Source: Trichoplax adhaerens (taxonomy: Eukaryota > Placozoa > Uniplacotomia > Trichoplacea > Trichoplacidae). Taken from it: a stretch of 64,000 nucleotides of DNA. This document shows positions 46,933 to 58,943 of the stretch, in pieces. Under the pieces are notes generated by a model. It saw only the letters and a list, made by a program, of their open reading frames with translations, was not told the DNA's origin and made no database searches. Both the position numbers and the translations under genes were made by a program. Location of the stretch: assembly GCF_000150275.1 (NCBI RefSeq), contig NW_002060960.1, forward strand, positions 827,316 to 891,315, in the 5' to 3' direction. Position 1 is the first letter of the stretch. Each line of letters opens with the position of its first letter.

Positions 46933-48207
46933 ACTTTCAGGATTATTATCACAAAATTTACTGGTAAAATGATAAAGAGATCTCAGTATCGCTTAGGAAT
47001 GACCTAGTAAAGATCGCTTACTTTTTAAATTACTTTAATTTTCTTTACATTTTATGAAATATAACTGAATTCTTAAACGATTGTCATTAGAAACTTGAAT
47101 CCTTTCATATCACGAACAAAACTCAAACAGCTAGTTTATCAAATATGAATTGAAAAAAATTTATAAGACAGGGATTATTGTTTAAATATTAAGCAGCGGA
47201 TAATAGTTTTTTGCATTTTAATAAATGGACTGTAATATAGGTTAATTTAATAGTCAAGAGTTTCTATGGCATTTCATGATATAAATAACCAGTACCATTC
47301 AGTAATATTAAGTGTCATTACTGTCTGATAAATGTCAAGATCGATGCTTGATCTTTGTTTATAGCAACCGGATTATGTACATTTGTCTAACTCTTCTAAA
47401 GAAGCCAGTACATCGATTACTGTGGTTTAATTTGGCTTACTTTTACTTGTAAGGTATTATACGATTATGCAGACTAAAACGGGTTCAGTATACATTTACA
47501 GGTAGAAGCAAATACCGTTAACTCTTGGTAAAAAACTGATTTTCAGGCTATTTGTTGCCTATTAATCATTTAACTGTACACTTTACTATCAAATTATACT
47601 CTCACTTTCATTTTCTATCTAGTAGCTTTGTACTAGTATTATTTCTGTTATTTTTTCATGCTAGATTTATAAAATAATACTATCCTTGTAACATGACGCT
47701 GCTTTCTAGCTCGATATTGATATATTATTCAATAACACACTCTTTGGCTATCATTAACGTGAATATGAATCGAAAACAATTTATAAGACAGGAATTATTA
47801 ATTTTAATATTAAGTAGCGGATAATAGTCTTTGCATTCTAATAAATGGAATGTAATATAGGATAATTTAATAGTCAAAGAGTTTCTATGGCATGTCATGA
47901 TAAAAATAACCAGCACCGGTCAGTAACGTTAAATGTCATCACTCAGGCTAATAAATGTCGAGATCGATGCTCAATCTTGACATATAGTAACCGGATTATG
48001 TACATTTGTCTAGCTCTTCTATAGAAGCCAGTACTTCGATTACAGTGATTTAATTTGGCTTACTTTTAGTTCTAAGGTAATTATACGACTATACAATCTA
48101 AAACAGGCTCAGTATATTGTACAGGTAGAGGTAGAAGTAAATACCGTTAATTCTTGGTAAAAAAACAGATTTTCAGACCATTTATCGCCTATTAATAATT
48201 TAACTTT
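46161..48207. repeat. 2-kb near-identical segment, copy B, with continuation
   Basis: Partner of 43283-45331. Unlike copy A, it continues past 48207 into the natural tail of the second 622-bp unit (48208-48400 matches about 44707-44880). Copy B therefore holds the undisturbed right side of the locus. Confidence 0.93.
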
Positions 48208-50566
48208 ACTTACTGTAATGTCAAATTATACTCTTAATTTTGTTTTCTATCTGGTAGCTTTATACTTGTATTATTTCTGTTATTTTTAATATAAGATTTA
48301 TAAAATAATACTTTCATTATAAAATGAGGCTGCTTTCTAGTTCGATATTGATATATCGTTCAATATTACACTCCATGAATATCATTAATGCGATTATCTG
48401 TATCATACTCTACCTTACCGCAAAACGCAACCAATAATTATTGAAAAGGCTTAACGCATAACAAAACAATACAGAATATTTCTAATTAATAATTCGAAGA
48501 GTTATTATATCCTTATCTGTCAGGAAGTCGCTAGGCATTATGACTAATCGATAATTATAACGCTGGAGAAAATGCTTGAATAGGGCTCTTTGAAATACAA
48601 CCTTATGCCTGTCATTTGTAAACAAGAAAGCTGTCAATAATCTAAGACCGTATCGTGATATTCAAGTAATTGATTATTTGTATTATCCCTGCTATTGGAA
48701 ATTAATTAATAATATTAAGCGATAGTATACAAAAACAACTTTAAAAACTATCGTCTTTTTCTCAATTTTAGAGTCGAATCGAAATATGCCTCGTGTAGAT
48801 TGCTGCCCTCATTTATCCAGTAAAATTTAGTCATTTAAGATATTGCAAATGCATAATTTTTCTATCGACTTAAATTGATTAAGAGTAATTTTCCGTTGAA
48901 GTGGTACGTAAAGTAAAGCTGTAAATAAAAACTTTTAGCCAAATTTAAATGGCTTTTACTTTAATTCGAATCAAATTAATAAAATACTTAATATCCGTAC
49001 GTTTATTTACGCCTTTACTATGCAATCAAATCGAAGAAATTTAATTTGAAGCAAGAGAATATTTATAAACTACAAATTGGATTATCGATTAACCTTCTGA
49101 ACAATTTGAATACTTCATTCGCCTTATATCTGTACTTCTCTTCTCTACTTTCTCTACTAAACTATCTAATTAAATCATCTATTAAATGCTTCGTACAGTT
49201 TCGTTAGTAGCGTCAAAAGTAGGTAAATGCCTACTTTGAAGCATTCTTTCCCTTAAATTAGAAGGCTGTAAAATTTTTTTATTTCATATTTACCTCATGT
49301 TACTCCACTAATTATAGTAGTAGGAGCTTATTCAGTTAATCTGACCTTGATAACGTGTAAGAAGATAGTTTTCGAACCTAGGTAGCTACATTTTCATCAG
49401 TGATCTTATTGCTGTATTAACGTTGTCATAGTACTATTTAAATTAATTAAATAAGTTATCTATGAGGATGCAACTCCAATTTAACAATTCATCTATTCTA
49501 TGCTTTATGACTTAATTTAAACAATTTCTGAAATTTGATGAATTTACTATAATGTCATCGGTAACAGCAATATGAAGTCATTAACTTATTAGAAAATCTT
49601 GGAACAATTTATTAAAAATTTTCTTCTAGATTACTATTATTTCATTAATATTTTATATAGATTGAAGCTTTATTACTGACGCTATCATTGTCGTAAATAG
49701 ATTCGAAAAAGAGTTTTATTATCATTACGATATTCTAGAATTTAATATCGTTCATTTATCGAATTGACGAGATCTTTATTCAGTGAAAAGCAAATATCTT
49801 CATTAAGTTATCGACATCAAGCCAGTTTGCCCTTATAGCTAATACTAATTGTTCATCTAGTAACACATATGAAATCGTGATTCTTCAGTAACGAAATTGT
49901 TATTTGATGGACCAATAGCTTAATCTATGAATTCCTACTTTTAAGTTCTAAGTTTCTTGATATTAGATCAATACACGCAAAATGTATGAACTTTTATGGG
50001 AAGAGAAGTTACGATTCACAATTTATTATTTCAAATCAGCCAAGTACGCGTTTAGAGACCTTTATCGAATTAACTATTAAGTATTAAGAGAATAAGAATT
50101 GATAACTAATAGAAGATATTAGTTTTCGGCAATCGTACGGCACTGTGTTGCCTCCAATTTAGAATTTGAAACAATATTGATGTTCGCAGGGTTTAATTAT
50201 TGTATCATAATCAAGGTAGTGCTAGGATTGTATCGTTCTTACTAATATGGAATTAATTTGCTATCTTAAAGCAATTTAATATAACTCATACCTTCATCGA
50301 AAACAGCAGTTACGAATATTATTCATAATAGCATATTACTGCTTATATATAATTAGTCTTTATAAATAAATTTATCGTTATAAGTAATTAAGTAACTGTA
50401 GTGTGTTATATTAATTACGGTAGTTCACTAATTCTATTAAAATCTTTAAATTATTTTTGCGTCTCTATGTTAAGAAAATGCATCTTGAAGTCTTAAGCTT
50501 AAAAAACTTCAAGAAACCGTATACAAAGTATCAAGAACGTGTGAAACGACAAGATCTTCTGTTTTG
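48208..50566. other. AT-rich spacer
   Basis: The first 190 bp complete the 622-bp tandem unit. After that there is nothing recognisable beyond AT-rich, stop-dense DNA. Confidence 0.6.
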
Positions 50567-51592
50567 TTAAGCTACTTTTAAAATTGACCAAAAAGCAATA
50601 AAGCAATTTTGTAGTGGTTGGCGAAATCTTTTTATATAAAAAATATAGAGGATTGGACCATATAAGCCTGTCAAGACTCCACAGACATACATAAATGCGT
50701 ACGATAAGCCGATAGTAAATGGGCTAGCTTTGTATGCATACCCTAAAACCGTTGCATAAAAACCAAATAGCCAGCAGAAAGAACATAAAAACTGACTCAA
50801 AGCAACATGTCGTAGAATCTTCACCGCGTTGTTTAATTTTTGATTTGACACGTTCGTTTCACGAAAGTTCTGAAGTTTAAGATCTTTCAAAATAGCAGCA
50901 GAAATAAAGAATCGATGACGTTGTTTCAATTTCCACACAATTTTAGTATGGCAAATGCACATAATAACGAATGGAATTGCAATTCCAGCAGCAGATAATG
51001 TTAGCATAATCCTGCGAGATACACTATTATCTGTATAAACGGTGCAAATGCCTTGTATGTAGCTCATATCCATAACTAGAACAGTACGAGGCCAATGTTG
51101 AATCATTGTTATAAACCATAAGCCGACTAATACTGCAAATATTTTACTTTTTTTGACCTTTCTTTTCAACGTACAATCTTGATTTAATGTATAATACTTC
51201 TCTACAGCAATAAATGCTAAAGTGCTATTAGCTACCATTAATGATACAATAGCAATTGGTACAGTAACACTACACATGATATACGTTATCCATACAGAAT
51301 GTTTCAAAGGTGAATTATACGTGATTAGCATAAAAATTGGCGTAAAGGGATAGAAAGCGGCGACCAATAAATTGGCGATAGATACATTAATTAATCCGTA
51401 GTACGTTCCTGATCTCATTTCTTTATTGCCATAAATAATATACAGCACATAACCATTCGCAAGAAAGCTAATCATACTTAGAAAGGTACCAATAACAGCC
51501 GTAATTTGAATTGATGTTAATGGCACAGGATTAGTTCTGTTGTAGGAGGATATAAGAAAAATTGATTGATTTGCTGTTGATTTTCCAAGCAT
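50567..51592 (-). CDS. Class A-like orphan 7TM receptor
   Basis: Intronless receptor of 341 residues; ATG at 51590-51592 and sequons NQS and NRT before TM1. N45 (1.50), N74 in place of Asp2.50, C107 with Cys in QGICTVY, EKY (131-133), GLWFI in TM4, IPFVIM in TM5, FCWLFGF in TM6 (the only copy here with CW) and GPILY followed by KRFRQPL in TM7 are present. TM1-TM2 text (YGNKEMRSGTYYGLINVSIA) tracks 38053-39087 and 43065-44054, making it a close member. It is the rightmost receptor of the array. Ligand unknown. Confidence 0.93.
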   Translation of the reverse strand: MLGKSTANQSIFLISSYNRTNPVPLTSIQITAVIGTFLSMISFLANGYVLYIIYGNKEMRSGTYYGLINVSIANLLVAAFYPFTPIFMLITYNSPLKHSVWITYIMCSVTVPIAIVSLMVANSTLAFIAVEKYYTLNQDCTLKRKVKKSKIFAVLVGLWFITMIQHWPRTVLVMDMSYIQGICTVYTDNSVSRRIMLTLSAAGIAIPFVIMCICHTKIVWKLKQRHRFFISAAILKDLKLQNFRETNVSNQKLNNAVKILRHVALSQFLCSFCWLFGFYATVLGYAYKASPFTIGLSYAFMYVCGVLTGLYGPILYIFYIKRFRQPLQNCFIAFWSILKVA

Positions 51593-53960
51593 GACTCTTT
51601 ACTTCAATGGTGAGCTGAAAAGAAATCAGTCAAAAAGAAGCATCTTCAATAAGTTTATCTATCAACATACGTCCATGAAATACTAAATGATAAAATTCTT
51701 ACATCTCAAACGTGTGGTCTTTTAATTTGTACTTAAATATTTTTTTCTCACTCGATATCTTGTTGTCGCTTAAATCAATAGCGAGAAATTAGATATTTTT
51801 ATGTGTTATCCTTGATACTAAAGTAAAAATAACGGTCAATTAGCTAAACAAGGTATCATTTTTAAACGAAATTTATTTATAAAGAATTATAAAGAAAAAT
51901 CTAAAGATACGAGTAAAAATAAATTAATTAATTAATTCAAAGTAATAACGCAGTAAATCTTTTAATTGAAATTTTTATAAATTATTGTTATTACATAAAT
52001 TACCATATGATAGATTTAATAGATACAATCATTGATTCCATATGAATGACTTACATGTGAACAAGTACCACCTTAGCCTTGCTTTTCGATGATTTGAAGT
52101 TAATGCGATCAACTATAAGATAGATAAAGTTTGATGATTACATTTTTCCATTGGGAATTAGTTCTTCGTTTCACTGAATACTTAAATGATTATTGCGATG
52201 TGAATTACCTTTACTTTCTAAAGAAGTTCCTCATTTAAGAAGATATTGGAATGTCTTTAACTAAAGAAGAATAAATGTCATGATATTTTACAGTATTATT
52301 GAGATGTTTTACTTGTTCTTTAAAATTGAGAAAATTAGATTAACGATATATAAGGTTTAGTATCTATTCCAGAGTATTATTAGTGCATCAAAAATGGAAG
52401 AAATTGTGAGCAGCATTAGCAAAGTTTTGGATGACAAAAGAAAAATTCACTTATCCTGTCAGTTCCAACAATAAATTATTTCTTAGCTTATCCTAATTTT
52501 TGTTTAATAATCAGTATGTTCGATTGCATTGCTTGCTTTATTAAAACTTCTATTCATTTTTTTATTACAATCCTTTTGAAAATCTGATTTTTTACCGAGC
52601 TGTAGTAGCATTAACAGCGATTATGAAGTGCTTCAAGTTTAATAATTTTAAATGTTTAAAATTTCTTATTAATAAAATATGTAGGAATGCATTTACACTC
52701 ATTATAAAATTCGAATTACTTTCCGATATTATTCCTAGAGCTTAATTTGTACCATATTTGCCTTTATGCATTTCAGAAAATAATTATACTTGTTATTGTT
52801 TTCGATATAAATCCGCATTTTACTTAATAAATTAAGATCTCTAGAGCAATAATCTTATATTGGTGGAATGGAAGCAATAACTTAAAGGTAAATTGGCTCT
52901 AAGCGAAAATTTTACTAGTATACTTTAAAAATAGCGATCACCAATACACTTAATTTATAATGATTTTAATTTCGACTTCATTTCATGTATTTTTGTTTCT
53001 GCCGTAAAATAAAATACCATATCTAATGTTTTGGACTTTTTCAAAATACAATTTCAATTAGCCTACTCTATTTATAAATTGTGTATGGGAATATCCCTTA
53101 CATCTGCATATTCATTGTTATAATAGCAGTACCGTATTAAATTCATATTTCAACCAAAGTTCGTAAATATTCGTTGATAAAGGAACTCTTAACTATTCTC
53201 TATCATTCTACAATGAAGTATTATCATAAAGACGCCGTGCTATTTATAGATTGCTTTTATGATTGAAAGAGAAGTTAAGCCATAATATCCAATTTTTGCT
53301 ATGATTGCAATTTTATAAGTGATACTGGGATATCTGAGAGATATGAAATATAAAGTTTTCTATTGTCTCTAATGTTTCGTTTCTATCGGTTATTGCTTTT
53401 TGTTTAATGTAATTGGGCAGTTTCTAGCAGCGTTAATAAAGGATCAAATTTCGAAATAAAGTCATTCCTACTTTTGTTCCTGGCACAAATCATTTGTTAA
53501 TTAATTAAACTGATGTTACTATGATATGATGATCATGAGTAATTTATCTTCACACATTTATCATGAAAGTAGCTATCATTGACTGAATATGATCGGAGGT
53601 ATGAGGACTTATCTCGTCATTACTTATAACAGAGAATAACTCATTGTATTATTAGACGTAAAATCTGGGTATCGCATTCAGCCTTTTTATCCTACTTGAA
53701 TAGCTGGTGTTTCAATTCTAATATAAATATTGTAGACTGTAATTTTTGTCAAAATTAACTATTAGTAAGTAGCAGTATCGTTTATTCGCTTTTAAATAGG
53801 AATGTATAAATTCCAGAGTAAAATTAATTTCAGATGGTCAACTGTTACAACTTCCAAATTTTGTAACAAGTACTAGATCTGCACTCAGTAAGGAGACCCA
53901 ATAATTAAGTTGAAGAAATAACTTTATTGTTAAAATAATGAGTTTATATACTTTCATTTT

Positions 53961-54204
53961 TGTGACCTTTGATCTACTGGCGTAGATCCCAAGATCATCA
54001 CTAAGAGAAAGGTTTCCCTAGTTTAGACATTACAAATAGAATATCACACCGAGTATGGCAACATGAGAATACATATATAGATAAGCTTAATATAGTACCA
54101 TAACTACATCTATATACGCATGACGTGATAATAACATCGTGATATTTAACCATATATAGAAAGAAGGTAACATACTAATTATGTAACTATCACAGAACGT
54201 GACA
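53961..54204 (+). mobile_element. Candidate LTR, unconfirmed
   Basis: Opens TGTGACC, carries a perfect hairpin GATCTAC-TGGC-GTAGATC at its left edge like the confirmed LTRs, and a possible end is ACGTGACA. Flanks ATTTT and TCAAC are not a duplication, so the boundaries or the identity may be wrong. Confidence 0.3.
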
Positions 54205-54556
54205 TCAACACTTCGAAGAAAGTCAAGGAGGTACTATAGATTTTCCGATACGCAAAGTCTATCATATTCATATAGAAATGAATCAATTCCGGTTGAAAGG
54301 TAAGATTTATTTTAAAATAACAATAAGGGTCGAATAGTTTTCACTAATTAAAATACCCGACGTAGAAATTAGAAAAGCGGATTATGTATATTTTTGCAAA
54401 AATTTAATCCTGTAATATCAAAAGACTATTAGTTTATAATTGCCTAGTTACATAATTGTGTATATACTGCTATACAATTAATTGCAATGTTTATGCATAT
54501 GAATGGAATTATTCTAATATTTAAAGCATCTCTTTCACTTTTGTCACCTATGTGCA

Positions 54557-54875
54557 TGTCACGCACCACTAGTGGCAAAGTAGTCTACACACGTCAATGC
54601 TTACGAAGAACTCCACTTACTGACTTAAAGAGGCGAGATTAGCTATATCACCGAATAGTTCAGTTCCAACGACCGAATAATATAGTGCAATTATAGCGTC
54701 ACTGTTAGTGTAGACGAGGTAGTCAGAGATTTACTACTATTTATTACTGAAGAAATCTTGACACCCAAGATTATAGTCGTTACAATTCAATAGCAATTGA
54801 TAAACTAGTTGACTATCTAACCGACTAACTAACTAAAAAGTAGTCTTCATCAGGACGAGCTTATGCATCGTAACA
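54557..54875 (+). mobile_element. Solo LTR family L3, perfect TSD GTGCA
   Basis: The 319-bp element from TGTCACGCACC to CATCGTAACA is flanked by GTGCA on both sides (54552-54556 and 54876-54880). The left edge holds the palindrome CCACTAGTGG. An inner inverted pair GTCTACAC/GTGTAGAC lies near 54583 and 54710. No internal retrotransposon region is attached. The first 200 bp recur at 22089-22290. Confidence 0.85.
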
Positions 54876-57284
54876 GTGCATAATCACTAAACCTTTGATA
54901 TGGGATTTAAATTACAATAAATTGCCTTGCTCCTCTAAAATATTTTACAGTATATCTTAAAACGGACATAGAATATTGCAGAATCCGAGTTCGAAAATGC
55001 TCAATGCTTGCTAGAATTTAATAATTTAGAGAAGAAATTTAGCTTAATATGGTTTCAGCTCAAAGTCGTAATTGTGAATAACGATTAATCAAAATCTGAT
55101 CTACTGATTATATTATCAATTATGCATCCAATTTTCACCGCATAAAGTTTATATATTGGATGCAGTTTACAAATTTAATTATAAGATGCGACATCAGAAT
55201 AATTGATTGCTGCAGCAAGCAGCAAGCAGCTTTTTCTTTGTTTGAAGGAGCACAAACATTAAATTTTGAGCTTATAGTCGGACTGCATGCTGTCCGTAAA
55301 TAGTAAATAAATTATTTATTCATTTACCATATATTTTGTATTTAGTTATTTAATCAATGTCCGTATTAGTAAATTATCATGCTATTTTCTTTCATGAAAT
55401 ATCTGTATTGGCCGATACTAAAATCAAAGTAATAAGCTTATAATATTCGTACTGAAATACGAGGAAAATCAGTGATAATACTCAGTTTAGTTAGCATAAT
55501 GAATTTTAATTATTCTTTGAATTGCTTGAGTGGGAGTCGTTCTATTTTTTATAATCTTTTTCGATACATTAGAAGATGGCCGTAATGATTACAGAATAAA
55601 CATGCAGATGAATCTATCAGTAATTAATCTAAAGTTCTTTTTCCTGAAATGAGTTAGAAAGTATTTTGCTGCAGAAGTAACTTAAGATACTTATGTATCA
55701 GTTAGCGGGGAGTTCTCCACTAACTGGTATCTATGAAAGCTGTCATCAATTAATTATGTGTTATAATAAATAACTATATTGTTGGGATACTATTAACCAA
55801 CGTTCGATGAATTAAATAAGTTTGCTTTGAGCTCTTCATGTTTATATCAATATATCTCACAATATGTAGGTGTACGTTCAATCAAAGTAGCTATTATTAG
55901 ATTTTTACTAAATGTAAGGCGGAATTAATATCCAGTTTTAGATACGAAGCTATTTTAATGCAGCAGAAACGAAGAGATTTAAATAGGGCTTCCGTAATAT
56001 CTTATAGATTCTCCTTAAATTCTTGTCCTATACTTATGCAAATGAATGCTGTACGATAGCTTATTCCATTTTACTGCTGTTCGAAAATAAATACGTGCGA
56101 AATAATCATTCAATTATACCATACCAGATAATATGAATAGTATACAGTACATTTCAATACTCTAGGCATGTTGAGGACATATTTTGCTTACTGATTTTTA
56201 CAGTAATTTGCAGTCCCTCGATATAAAGATACAAATTATTACTACATCTATATATAAATAGGCCTTAACATCGTACTATATAGATCTATTATTTTTATTT
56301 GTAGCACGAACAAGTAAAATTTAAAGTAATTTTAAAGCATCAAACATTCATGAGATTTAAATACATAAATAAAAATCAAAAGAATTCGATATATTTGCAT
56401 TATTGCATGATAATGCCATTACTGGTGATTCATTGGTAATATTGAGGATTAGAAAATGAGATAACGAAGACCATTAATTTTTAATTAAACAAGAGTTATA
56501 TACTGTACCGGCTATACATAACTTGCTTTTATATGCTCGAAACTAATTTGTGAACAAAAGCTAATTGAAAACTGCTATTTTAGACTTAATAGTCTATCAA
56601 ACCGACATTTAAAGTTTATTTATCAACTGTATATACTTGCGTAAGAACAAGATACTTTTATAACAGAAACAGAAAACCAGTTCCGTTATTGCTTATGCTA
56701 ATTTATACTCGCTGATAAATCTTAAATATCTTTAGAATCTTAAAGTAATATTCCCTAAAGCGTCGTATGATATTAAGTAGCAAGCAGAATAATGAATTAC
56801 TGTAACAAACGTTTTCAAAATCGTATTCATACAGTAGTGCATCTAACGCTAAGCTTTCATGAATCTATCCTTCATTTGTACCAGCATGCTACCTCCACTA
56901 CGAAATTATCAGCAATAAATATTGTTATTAAGCAAGATTTAAAAGCGTTATGATATTCTATAGACTTGAAAAACTGACGTTATAATTTGCCATCCTTAAA
57001 TTGCCATCATATATCAGTTTATATCCTATCAACAAATCTATGTACACACACATCTTTCTACAACAACATAAACGGTTACTTAGGCTATTTTTTGAGGAAG
57101 ATCGAACTAGAGTATAATAGATAATTGTATCATACTTGGCACAGCTAAACATTTATTTAAATATCGTCATTACTACCATAACGGATCCATTATATACTCT
57201 ACAGAATTATTATTTATGGTATCCTCTTTAATTGAATATCTTCAGGATATTCATCATAAGCGTTCCAAGACTATAATCAATTAA

Positions 57285-57915
57285 CATTAATCACCTTATG
57301 AGAACTCTTACTACAGTACAGCATAATTTATAGCAATAAAACACTAACTATCGTAGTAGTAGTAACCATAATTAATTAACATTAACATATTAACATATTA
57401 ATTACCTTATGAGATCTCTTACTACAGTACAGCATAATTTACAGCAATAAAACACTAACTATCGTAGTAGTAGTAGTAACCATAATTAATTAACATTAAC
57501 ATATTAACATATTAATTACCTTATGAGATCTCTCACTACAGTACAGCATAATTTACTGCAATAAAACACTAACTATCGTAGTAGTAGTAACCATAATTAA
57601 TTAACATTAACATATTAACATATTAATTACCTTATGAGATCTCATACTACAGTACAGCATAATTTACAGCAATAAAACACTAACTATCGTAGTAGTAGTA
57701 ACCATAATTAATTAACATTAACATATTAACATATTAATTACCTTATGAGATCTCTCACTACAGTACAGCATAATTTACTGCAATAAAACACTAACTATCG
57801 TAGTAGTAGTAACCATAATTAATTAACATTAACATATTAACATATTAATTACCTTATGAGATCTCATACTACAGTACAGCATAATTTACTGCAACAAAAC
57901 ACTAACTACCGTAGT
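57285..57915. repeat. Minisatellite, period 111 bp, about 6 units
   Basis: The word ACCTTATGAGA starts at 57293, 57404, 57518, 57629, 57740 and 57851. The spacing is 111 bp except one 114-bp unit that gained a GTA. Each unit carries TACAGTACAGCATAATTTA, AATAAAACACTAACTATCGT, (GTA)n and a TTAACATA repeat. Units differ at only a few positions (TCTCTT/TCTCAC/TCTCAT and TTACAGC/TTACTGC), and the variants alternate in the last units, suggesting recent two-unit expansion. Confidence 0.95.
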
Positions 57916-58943
57916 TCTTACTGTAAGTCATTATTAGTTATCTCCATCTACAAATAAGAACCTGTAAATTGAGTCATTTACCCTTCATGGTGATTTATAC
58001 CGTGATAAATGGAAAAGAAATTGGATAGCATCATCGTTCCAAACTCTCCTTCCAAATTTTGGAAATTTCGGGCATAGCCACCGCCCAGCGCGTACCTGCA
58101 CGGTCTTCTTGTTCCAGCAATTCATTTGGTAGAGAATCTTATTGTGCGACCTAGCCCTATACGAACCAATACAGTTTTGACTACTGTACGGTAACATGGT
58201 ATTACGCTGGTCTAGCTAGTCGCATCGGACCTGCTGAGGCAAACACCTTAGCATAGTCTATCGTTATGATCGTCTTTGGATGATGGTGCAAAAGTTTGTT
58301 GGGCTAAGTTTTCTACCATCGACTGGACTTGAAATAGGAATTTATGCTTAAGCTTTGTGCAGTGGAAAGCAAACGTACTATAGCTTGCATCTGTTAATAG
58401 AAAGTTCAAGAATTGGCCGGCACTATTAAGTAAACCATCGAATTTATGACAGCCAATCGTGCCATCATGTCTGCAACTCCCTAGTAGCAGCTATCGTTTG
58501 TGCAATTATCTCGCACCTTTTGCCAGGTAAAGTACCCAATTAAGTTGGTGATGTAGAGGATTGAAAAGGAAATGTTATAGCGGATCTTGTCAATTGGATA
58601 GAAAACGGTTCTTATACATGATTAGCGTATAGTATAAACTCGTTTGCTGTTGCTCTCCAGTTTAGTAGTATGTGTAGTACGCGGCTGCCATGCTGCTTAA
58701 AATGGAGACTAAGCGTGCAGCTGCCAACAAACGTTTCCAGAGTCAAACTCTTCCACCAAGGATAGGGGATGCCGGAATATCGAGTTTTAAAATCGATTTT
58801 ATAAAAATTAGCAGTGACATGACAGTTTTTAACTATTTGAAATCAAGTTCAACTAAAGTTGAGATTAGCAATCACCATTTGCTGTCTGACCATTATTTCG
58901 TAATTGTAACTAGTTAATTTAAGAAATACAGTATGCAACGCAG
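57916..58943. other. GC-richer unidentified region upstream of POLG2
   Basis: Composition is less AT-rich than the spacers, but no frame stays open long. Frames of 70 codons (57985-58197, minus) and 75 codons (58690-58917, plus) have mixed composition and no recognised domain. It resembles a decayed transposon or gene, but no family motif is seen. Confidence 0.4.

Larger units (their letters stand above)
51593..57284. other. AT-rich spacer at the right edge of the array
   Basis: No supported gene. Contains a candidate LTR (53961-54204) and the complete L3 LTR (54557-54875). A minus frame of 64 codons at 56958-57152 has no family features. A perfect hairpin GAATATC-TTCAG-GATATTC lies at 57234-57252 just before the minisatellite. 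Confidence 0.6.

Noticed and set aside
57985-58917. Frames of 70 and 75 codons upstream of POLG2 as genes or POLG2 5' exons
   Set aside because: The first is on the other strand; the second ends in a stop at 58917 with no in-phase donor to the POLG2 start. No recognised domain.
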